Shown here piece after piece: positions 6,879 to 12,529 of a stretch of 12,529 nucleotides of DNA. Origin of the DNA: JBLIAZ01 sp047631875 (GTDB lineage Bacteria; Bacteroidota; Bacteroidia; Flavobacteriales_C; GCA-002722245); assembly GCA_047631875.1 (NCBI GenBank), contig JBLIAZ010000064.1, forward strand, positions 1 to 12,529. The letters are read 5' to 3'. The notes beneath the pieces were generated by a model. It was not told the origin of the DNA. It did not search any database and worked only from the letters and a program-made list of their open reading frames with translations. Numbering within the stretch: the stretch's first letter is position 1; each line of letters begins with the position of its first letter. Made by a program: the position numbers and the translations under genes.

Positions 6879-8300
6879 TCATTTCCCTTTACCTTGAAGA
6901 ATCACAAGGGCAGTGTAAATTAATATTTTTACATCAACTAAAAAAGACCTGTTTTCTAAGTAAATCAAATCAAATTTTAGTCGTTCAATCATTTCATCCA
7001 CGTTTTCTGCATAACCAAATTTCACTTGCCCCCATGAGGTAATTCCTGGTTTTATTTTGTACAAAAACTTATACTGCGGAGCTTTTTCATAAATTAAATT
7101 AATGAAGTAGATTCGCTCTGGACGGGGTCCTACAATGGACATTTCTCCTTTTAACACGTTGTAAAATTGTGGGATTTCATCCATTCTAGTTTTACGTAAA
7201 ATTCTTCCAATCGAAGTGATTCTGCTGTCGTTGTCTTTCGATAATTGTGGACCTTGGGTTTCAGCATCGGTGTACATCGATCTGAATTTGATGATAAAAA
7301 AAGGCTTGCCCTTTTTTCCAATTCTTTCTTGTCTAAAGAATATAGGGCCGTTAGACTCACTTTTTACTAGGATCGCCAAGGTTAAGTAAACTGGCGAAAG
7401 CAATACCAAAAAAAAGGAAGATAAGAAAATATCAAAACACCTCTTGCTGACCTTTTGCCAGTGGGGGGTGCTGTCAAAATCAATTTCAATTAAAGCGGCA
7501 TGCATGATTGAGTTCATCTTAACCTGACCCGTCAATATGTTGTGCATGTCTGGGATTATTTTGATGTTTACATCACATGTTTGTAAATCACTGATAAGCT
7601 TGTTAATGGACTCTAATTCTCTTTTATCGGTGGCAATCACCACTTCTTTTATTTCGTGTTTTTGAATTACTTCCAACAGATTTTCAATGTTTCCTAGTTT
7701 TGACAATGGGCTCGAAGCTAAACTTTCGTTTACAGAGCTTTTGACGCTCAAGTACCCTTTAAAAAAGTAACCAGCTGAGCGTTTCGAGTTTTCAAGTTCA
7801 TTGTAAAGTTTTAGCGCTTTCTCACTCTGCCCTATGATGATGGCGTTAAATCCATATTTCTTGTTGTGAATTTTGTGCGTGACTGAGGAAGTGATAAAAA
7901 ATTTTGGCAAATAGTTTAAGATGAATTGAAAACTCATCAGTGCCATCAAGGACTTGTAATAAGCTTTGTAGTCATGGTTAAGGTTGTCATCAAGAAGTAA
8001 AGCGAAAAAAATCAGCAATGATCCGACCAAGCACACGTAAAAGGTTGTAATGAATTCTGTAAGTCTTGATTTACGGTAAACTTTATGATAAAATCCTGCC
8101 ATTCCGTAGCAGACAACCCAAAATACTGGAATGATGACTATTCCGTACCAGAACTGTTCGTCGGATTTTAACTGAACTAATTCAAAATTATGTTGCTTTT
8201 CAATGAAGGTTTTCCTAAAAAGAAAAAACGTAAGCCAAGCGACAACACTACTGAAGTAATCAGCAAATAAATATTTTGCAGCAAGGACTTTTCGATTCAT
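6879..8300 (-). CDS. Exopolysaccharide polyprenyl glycosylphosphotransferase (WcaJ/EpsE-like initiating sugar transferase)
   Basis: This enzyme transfers a sugar-1-phosphate from a nucleotide sugar to undecaprenyl phosphate at the inner membrane, the first step of capsule, exopolysaccharide or O-antigen units. Hydrophobic segments lie at about 10-28, 52-70, 83-103 and 117-132. They precede a Rossmann-like domain (about 150-255; GFNAIIIGQSEKALKL, then VVIATDKRE). The C-terminal catalytic sugar transferase domain (284-473) begins KRCFDIFLSSFFLVLLSP and continues with FFRQERIGKKGKPFFIIKFRSM (321-342), TRMDEIPQFYNVLKGEMSIVGPRPE (371-395) and KPGITSWGQVKFGYAE (417-432). The DE pair D374/E375 and the VGPRPE loop are intact. 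At 473 residues it is full length. No flippase, polymerase or other glycosyltransferase accompanies it here, and its sugar specificity cannot be deduced. It is divergent from tilS. Confidence 0.92.
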   Translation of the reverse strand: MNRKVLAAKYLFADYFSSVVAWLTFFLFRKTFIEKQHNFELVQLKSDEQFWYGIVIIPVFWVVCYGMAGFYHKVYRKSRLTEFITTFYVCLVGSLLIFFALLLDDNLNHDYKAYYKSLMALMSFQFILNYLPKFFITSSVTHKIHNKKYGFNAIIIGQSEKALKLYNELENSKRSAGYFFKGYLSVKSSVNESLASSPLSKLGNIENLLEVIQKHEIKEVVIATDKRELESINKLISDLQTCDVNIKIIPDMHNILTGQVKMNSIMHAALIEIDFDSTPHWQKVSKRCFDIFLSSFFLVLLSPVYLTLAILVKSESNGPIFFRQERIGKKGKPFFIIKFRSMYTDAETQGPQLSKDNDSRITSIGRILRKTRMDEIPQFYNVLKGEMSIVGPRPERIYFINLIYEKAPQYKFLYKIKPGITSWGQVKFGYAENVDEMIERLKFDLIYLENRSFLVDVKILIYTALVILQGKGK

Positions 8301-8340
8301 TTTATTCTGGTTGCCTGCGAAAATAATAAAAACTACAGGC

Positions 8341-8373
8341 TTTAGTAATTAATCAAATACATTTTTACCTTAG
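8341..8373 (+). promoter_or_regulatory. Possible tilS promoter
   Basis: TACCTTAG (8366-8373) matches the -7 consensus TAnnTTTG at all but one fixed position. TTTAG (8341-8345) precedes it with a 20-nt spacer, an imperfect -33 element. The surrounding TTTTTACCTT repeats the context of the better -7 box in front of dsbD. A transcript would start near 8378-8380, just upstream of both candidate tilS starts. Confidence 0.3.
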
Positions 8374-8400
8374 TTCTTTAATTAAATGTATACAGGTTGC

Positions 8401-9708
8401 ATGTTAAACAAAGTTCAAAATTACATAGATGAAAACGGTCTTTTTAATAAAGAAGACAAGCTTTTATTGGGTTTGAGCGGAGGCAGAGATTCGGTTGTGC
8501 TACTTCATGTTTTGATCAACTTAGGTTACCAAGTTACCGTAGCCCATTGTAATTTTAATTTACGCGGGAAAGAGTCAGATGACGAAACTGATTTTGTCCA
8601 AGAACTGTGCAGAGCGTGGAGTGTTGAGTGTCACGTAAAACGATTTGATACATCTGGAGTTAAAAACGAAATAGGGTCAAGTATACAGATGATTGCTAGG
8701 TCTTTAAGGTATGATTGGTTTCGTGAGTTGAAACAAGGTTTGAGGCTTAATTTAATCATCACAGCTCATCAGCTAGATGATCAAGTTGAAACTTTTTTCA
8801 TTAACTTTTCAAGGGGTACAGGTTTAAAAGGACTCCTTGGTATTCCAAAGAAAAGAGGCGGCATAGTAAGACCACTTTTGTCAGTTACAAGGGATGAAAT
8901 TACTAGCTATGCGGAAGGGAATAATCTTAAATTCAAAGACGATAGTAGCAATGAAAAAGAGGTGTATTTAAGGAATAAAATAAGGCATTCAATAGTGCCA
9001 GAATTCAAGTCTTTAAACCCTTCTTTTCATCGCTCGTTTAGTAAAACAGTTACTCATTTAAAGCAAGTTCAAGATTTTTGGGAAAGATCTTATCATCTGT
9101 GGCTAAAAGGTTGGGTTGTGAAAGATGTGGCGCATTTTATTTTTGATGAGATTTCTGACGCAGGAGAAGAAAGCTTTTTGACATACTACCTTAACAATAT
9201 CGGGTTTTCATACGCGGATGTGCAGGGTGTTGTGTCAAAAAACAAATCACATAGGAATGGAGCTGTATTGTTGTCAAGTACTCACCGATTGCTATTTGAC
9301 AGAGGGGAGTGGGTTTTGACTTTAAAGGTCAAAGCCGAAAAGATAAAATATTACATCACTGAAATGGATCTTCCGATTACATTAAACGTCATGAATTTGC
9401 CATACGATAGATCTATGAAAATTCCTGTTTCAAATAACGTGGTTTGGATTGACATGAAGAAGGTGGAAGGGAAGCTATTCATAAGACGTTGGGAACATGG
9501 CGATGTTTTTTTTCCTCTCGGAATGTCAAATAAAAAGAAATTAAGCGACTATTTTATAGACAATAAATTTTCCAGAGGAGATAAGGAACAGATATGGTTG
9601 TTATGTGATGAAAAAAGCATAATTTGGATTATTGGAAACAGGTTGGATGACCGATATAAGGTTACTGATCAAGTAAAGGAAATTATTGAAATTAAAGTGC
9701 AGTATTAG
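8401..9708 (+). CDS. tilS: tRNA(Ile)-lysidine synthetase
   Basis: This enzyme attaches lysine to cytidine 34 of the CAU-anticodon tRNA-Ile in an ATP-dependent reaction, switching its decoding from AUG to AUA; it is essential in most bacteria. The N-terminal PP-loop ATPase domain shows LGLSGGRDSVVLLH (residues 23-36, the SGGxDS loop), AHCNFNLRGKESDDE (48-62) and TAHQLDDQVETFF with SRGTGLKGLLGI (121-148). NEKEVYLRNKIRHSIVP (184-200) is typical of the substrate-binding region. A C-terminal TilS domain is present (LFIRRWEHGDVFFPLG to IIWIIGNRLDDRYKV). I chose ATG 8401, giving MLNKVQNYID, because related proteins begin this way. An in-frame ATG at 8386 would add five residues (MYTGC), and neither has a clear ribosome binding site. 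The next gene starts 6 bp after the stop, suggesting an operon. Confidence 0.95.
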   Translation: MLNKVQNYIDENGLFNKEDKLLLGLSGGRDSVVLLHVLINLGYQVTVAHCNFNLRGKESDDETDFVQELCRAWSVECHVKRFDTSGVKNEIGSSIQMIARSLRYDWFRELKQGLRLNLIITAHQLDDQVETFFINFSRGTGLKGLLGIPKKRGGIVRPLLSVTRDEITSYAEGNNLKFKDDSSNEKEVYLRNKIRHSIVPEFKSLNPSFHRSFSKTVTHLKQVQDFWERSYHLWLKGWVVKDVAHFIFDEISDAGEESFLTYYLNNIGFSYADVQGVVSKNKSHRNGAVLLSSTHRLLFDRGEWVLTLKVKAEKIKYYITEMDLPITLNVMNLPYDRSMKIPVSNNVVWIDMKKVEGKLFIRRWEHGDVFFPLGMSNKKKLSDYFIDNKFSRGDKEQIWLLCDEKSIIWIIGNRLDDRYKVTDQVKEIIEIKVQY

Positions 9709-9714
9709 GAAGTA

Positions 9715-10197
9715 ATGGAAAAGCAATTCGAAGAAAAACAATACTTGGGTTACAATCAGTTTAATTTACTGGTTAGAGTGATCATTGCAGGTGGATGTTT
9801 GATGTCGTATTTCTTGGCAGACGCTAGCAGTGTGGTGGATGACAGTTCCGCTCTTTTTTTATTACTTGGGATTTCGGTGTTGGTGATTTCCTTAATGCTG
9901 TTTTTTGTGCTGCACATCAAAACAGAGATAAAAGATGAGTTTTTATTACTGAGCGGATTTTGGACAACTAGAATGGTTAAGATTGACTTAAAGAATATTC
10001 AGAGTTGTGAGAAAGTAAAATATTCAAAATTCATGCTGAATAGAGCAGTTTATAACTTGCATTTAAAAGGTAAAATTAAATTTTTTACTTCTGGAACATG
10101 GGCGGTGGAACTTACTGATAAAGAGGGACTAAAGTACCGGATTGGGACACAAAGATCCGATGAATTGTGTAAAAGAATTAAAGAAATAATAAAATAA
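9715..10197 (+). CDS. Small membrane protein with PH-like C-terminal region
   Basis: This 160-residue protein has two predicted membrane segments, about residues 15-36 (FNLLVRVIIAGGCLMSYFLA) and 43-68 (SSALFLLLGISVLVISLMLF). They are followed by a soluble, beta-rich tail of about 90 residues. The tail has strands of the kind TEIKDEFLLLSGFWTTRMVK, LKNIQSCEKVKYS, VELTDKEGLKYRIGTQ and a final helix (SDELCKRIKEIIK). This order resembles the bacterial PH-like (bPH2/DUF304-type) domain that follows two membrane helices in many small membrane proteins. The assignment rests on pattern, not on a diagnostic motif. It starts 6 bp after tilS and is probably translated from the same transcript, with no evident functional link. 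Function is unknown. Confidence 0.75.
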   Translation: MEKQFEEKQYLGYNQFNLLVRVIIAGGCLMSYFLADASSVVDDSSALFLLLGISVLVISLMLFFVLHIKTEIKDEFLLLSGFWTTRMVKIDLKNIQSCEKVKYSKFMLNRAVYNLHLKGKIKFFTSGTWAVELTDKEGLKYRIGTQRSDELCKRIKEIIK

Positions 10198-10275
10198 TTG
10201 TTTAAAAACATAACGTTTTCGGGACTTTCACCGTATACTTATATAAAGCGAATATTTAAAGCAAAATAATTAACT

Positions 10276-10584
10276 ATGACAAAAACCGCAACCAAACCTT
10301 TAGATGCTGTAAAATTTCCAAAAGAGAATGTGTCAACTTTGACTTTTGATATGCAAGATGTATTGACAGAAAAGAGCGACATTGGAAAACGTAAGATTGA
10401 CTTACAGAGAGCTCAAGCACTTGGGGCGCAAAGCAAATCGAACATTAAAATTTACTTTGCTGATGCGGGAGGAAGTAAATACATCGTAGAAGCTACAGTA
10501 TGGGCAGCTACAGAAAGAAATGTTACGCTTAAGGGAGGGGTTCTTATTCCAAATAAGGCCATCTACAAAATTGGTTTTTTCTAA
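10276..10584 (+). CDS. Conserved-looking small cytoplasmic protein of unknown function
   Basis: A 102-residue protein without signal peptide or membrane segment. The N-terminal half is charged (MTKTATKPLDAVKFPKEN, then DVLTEKSDIGKRKIDLQRAQ), with a likely helix at about 35-52. The C-terminal half is predicted beta: NIKIYFADAGGSKYIVEATV (56-75), then VTLKGGVLIPNKAIYKIGFF (83-102). The compact fold with WAATERNVTLKGG resembles small proteins I associate with Bacteroidota genomes, but I know no function for them. Codon use looks like that of the neighbours, and a 78-bp leader precedes the ATG, so it probably has its own promoter, although no TAnnTTTG box is obvious there. It stands alone between the tilS pair and dsbD. 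Confidence 0.72.
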   Translation: MTKTATKPLDAVKFPKENVSTLTFDMQDVLTEKSDIGKRKIDLQRAQALGAQSKSNIKIYFADAGGSKYIVEATVWAATERNVTLKGGVLIPNKAIYKIGFF

Positions 10585-10640
10585 ATCTTTTTATCATTTT
10601 TATTTAAGATATATTATAGATGTGCATAAGGTGTATTTTT

Positions 10641-10648
10641 TACCTTTG
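10641..10648 (+). promoter_or_regulatory. Predicted -7 box of the dsbD promoter
   Basis: TACCTTTG agrees with all fixed positions of the Bacteroidota -7 consensus TAnnTTTG and lies 8 nt before the dsbD ATG, implying a leader of only about 4-5 nt. No good TTTG/TTG element is present 19-21 nt upstream, so the assignment rests on the -7 box and its position. Confidence 0.45.
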
Positions 10649-10656
10649 GTGTTAGC

Positions 10657-12522
10657 ATGAAAAAATTATTATTTTTTATCATTTTATCATTTTCAGTTCT
10701 TGTAAATGCACAAGATTTACCATACAATTGGTCTTACAATGTTTCACAAGAAGGCGAAACAGTCAGTTTAGAATTTACATGTGATATAGACAGCGGTTGG
10801 CATATATACCCAACAATTGTTCAAGGTGACCTTGGTTTGCCTACAACGATTATTATTGCTCCTCAACCAGGTCTTACTGTGAATGGAACAGTCGTTGAAC
10901 CTGAACCTCATGTGATGTTCGATTCCCTTTTTGAAGTTGATATAAAATATCATGAAGGTAAAGTGGTTTTTTCGCAGAGTCTGTCCAATACCTATAGTAA
11001 AGAGGTTATTGCAACAGTAAGTGTCCAAACTCAAGCTTGTAAAGATGGAGGTTGTCTGGCTCCAGAAACAGAAGTGTTCGAAATTACTATCCCCTTAGGT
11101 AATACTTCTTCAGGTGGTTCAATCTGGATATTTATAGCTGGTCTTGGTGCCGGTCTGCTTGCGTTGTTAACCCCTTGCGTATTTCCAATGATTCCAATGA
11201 CTGTGACTTTCTTCACCAAGCAAGCCCAAAAGAAGAGTAGTGGTGTCTTTAAGGCTTTTGTGTATGGGGTTTCAATAGTAGTGATTTATGTTAGTTTAGG
11301 ATTGGGTATAACTTTAATTTTTGGAGAGGAAGTACTTAACAAAATGGCAAGTAGTCCTGTTTTTAATATCGCCTTTTTTGTTTTGTTAGTGGTATTTGCA
11401 ATCAGTTTTTTAGGTTTTTTTGAAATTACCATCCCAAGTGCATTTGTCAATAAGATAGACAGCAAAGCTGATAAAGGAGGGTGGATTGGTATCTTTTTCA
11501 TGGCATTTGCTCTTGCATTAATATCATTTTCTTGTACTGGTCCCCTCATAGGAACTTTACTTGTTCAGGCTGCAGTTAGCGGTGGAGGTTTAGGTCCTTT
11601 TCTTGGTATGTTAGGTTTTGGTATAGGGATAGCCTTTCCGTTTACTTTGTTTGCTATTTTCCCAAATTGGTTGAATAAGTTGCCTAAATCAGGTGGGTGG
11701 TTGAATTCTGTAAAGGTAGTTTTGGGATTGTTGGAGTTAGCGTTAGCCTTAAAGTTTTTGTCAAATGCTGACTTGGTTTATCAGGCTCATATCATAACGA
11801 GAGAATTGTTTATTGTGCTTTGGATAGTAATTGCTGTAGTTCTTGCCTTGTATTTATTTGGTAAAATAAGATTTGCTCACGATAGTAAGTTGCTGAAATT
11901 ATCAATACCTCGTCGATTATTTGGTCTATTTTTTATTGCGTTGACGATATACATGTTGCCAGGATTGTGGGGTGCTCCTTTGAAATTGCTAAGTGGTGTT
12001 TTGCCTCCAACATTTTATAGAACGGAATGGATTAAGTCATTGTTAGATGGGGAAAATAATTCAAACGTGGAAAGAGATACCTGTCCTAATGGGCTTCAAT
12101 GTTATCATGATTATGACGAGGCTTTAAAAATTGCAAAAGCAGAAAGCAAACCTTTGTTTGTTGACTTCACAGGATGGACCTGTGTTAATTGCCGGTACAT
12201 GGAACAAAATGTTTGGTCTGATCCAAAAATAGATTCTTTGATTAGGAACGAGTTTGTTTTAGTGAGTTTGTATGTTGATTCTCGTAAGAAATTACCTGAT
12301 GCTGAAAAATTTACTTCTCCTAGAAATGGGAAAGAAATAAATACTTATGGAGGGAAATGGGCTGAGTTAGAAATTACTAAATATGGTGAGATCACTCAAC
12401 CACTCTACGTTCTGCTAGGTCATGATGAACAGATATTGACGCAGAAACAAAGCTATACAACTGATGCGGAAAAATACAGATCATTTCTTCAAAAGGGTAT
12501 CGACGAATTTAAACGAAGATAA
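10657..12522 (+). CDS. dsbD: Thiol:disulfide interchange protein DsbD
   Basis: DsbD moves electrons from cytoplasmic thioredoxin across the inner membrane to periplasmic targets such as DsbC and cytochrome c maturation proteins. All three parts are present in 621 residues. A signal peptide (about 1-18, VNA|QDL) leads into the periplasmic N-terminal domain (about 22-148), whose active pair is C128/C133 in QACKDGGCLAPE. Then comes an eight-helix-type membrane domain (about 155-440) with C174 in LTPCVFPMIPMTVTFF and C293 in SFSCTGPLIGT. The C-terminal thioredoxin domain (about 485-621) has C509/C512 in DFTGWTCVNCRYME. Two additional cysteines, C476 and C482 (CPNGLQC), sit in the linker before the thioredoxin domain. 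The stop is followed directly by a second in-frame TAA. It is preceded by a perfect TAnnTTTG box and appears monocistronic at its 5' side. Confidence 0.95.
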   Translation: MKKLLFFIILSFSVLVNAQDLPYNWSYNVSQEGETVSLEFTCDIDSGWHIYPTIVQGDLGLPTTIIIAPQPGLTVNGTVVEPEPHVMFDSLFEVDIKYHEGKVVFSQSLSNTYSKEVIATVSVQTQACKDGGCLAPETEVFEITIPLGNTSSGGSIWIFIAGLGAGLLALLTPCVFPMIPMTVTFFTKQAQKKSSGVFKAFVYGVSIVVIYVSLGLGITLIFGEEVLNKMASSPVFNIAFFVLLVVFAISFLGFFEITIPSAFVNKIDSKADKGGWIGIFFMAFALALISFSCTGPLIGTLLVQAAVSGGGLGPFLGMLGFGIGIAFPFTLFAIFPNWLNKLPKSGGWLNSVKVVLGLLELALALKFLSNADLVYQAHIITRELFIVLWIVIAVVLALYLFGKIRFAHDSKLLKLSIPRRLFGLFFIALTIYMLPGLWGAPLKLLSGVLPPTFYRTEWIKSLLDGENNSNVERDTCPNGLQCYHDYDEALKIAKAESKPLFVDFTGWTCVNCRYMEQNVWSDPKIDSLIRNEFVLVSLYVDSRKKLPDAEKFTSPRNGKEINTYGGKWAELEITKYGEITQPLYVLLGHDEQILTQKQSYTTDAEKYRSFLQKGIDEFKRR

Positions 12523-12529
12523 TAACCCC

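Noticed and set aside
8313..8340. GCCTG/CAGGC inverted repeat between the sugar transferase and tilS genes, as a possible operator
   Set aside because: Only 5 bp per arm with 18 nt between, and not symmetric beyond that; expected by chance in a window of this size.
1..12529. Search for a novel defence, mobile or secondary-metabolite system across the window
   Set aside because: No direct repeats arranged as an array, no transposase, integrase, nuclease or toxin-antitoxin pair; nearly all genes are recognisable housekeeping or envelope functions with uniform composition.

Overview
The window looks like an ordinary chromosomal segment of a Bacteroidota bacterium, probably of the order Flavobacteriales. 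Four things point there. The DNA is AT-rich. Most starts lack a Shine-Dalgarno sequence. Several start codons follow close behind a TAnnTTTG box, the -7 element typical of this phylum. The gene set fits as well: a dimeric-type glycyl-tRNA synthetase, a monofunctional prephenate dehydratase with a C-terminal ACT domain, and a three-part DsbD whose signal peptide ends in A|QD. I cannot name a genus.

Left part, minus strand (1-1912): an acyl-CoA dehydrogenase is followed after 10 bp by a small PmtA-like methyltransferase with a GTG start. A third reading frame overlaps the methyltransferase end and runs off the left edge; it encodes one clear membrane segment and is probably the start of a membrane protein gene. 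Divergent to this block, a secreted polysaccharide deacetylase lies at 2036-3037. It converges on an exported TPR-repeat protein at 3072-4274 (minus).

Middle, minus strand (4409-8300): in transcription order these are a polyprenyl glycosylphosphotransferase (first step of surface-glycan assembly), pheA (phenylalanine synthesis) and glyQS (glycyl-tRNA synthetase). pheA and glyQS are separated by a strong hairpin whose distal arm coincides with the predicted -33 region of the glyQS promoter. Both pheA and glyQS carry a perfect TAnnTTTG box exactly 4 nt before the ATG, which predicts leaderless mRNAs.

Right part, plus strand (8401-12522): tilS (tRNA-Ile lysidine synthetase) is followed after 6 bp by a two-TM protein with a PH-like tail. 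Next come a 102-residue protein of unknown function and a full-length dsbD (transmembrane delivery of reducing power to the periplasm).

Most of this is housekeeping: aromatic amino acid synthesis, tRNA charging and modification, fatty-acid oxidation and envelope redox and glycan functions. I see no CRISPR array, insertion sequence, phage gene, RNA gene or defence system, and no gene-free stretch longer than about 135 bp. The items that reward a second look are the terminator/promoter overlap, the leaderless-type promoter geometry, the overlapping truncated gene at the left edge, the small unknown proteins and an extra cysteine pair in DsbD.
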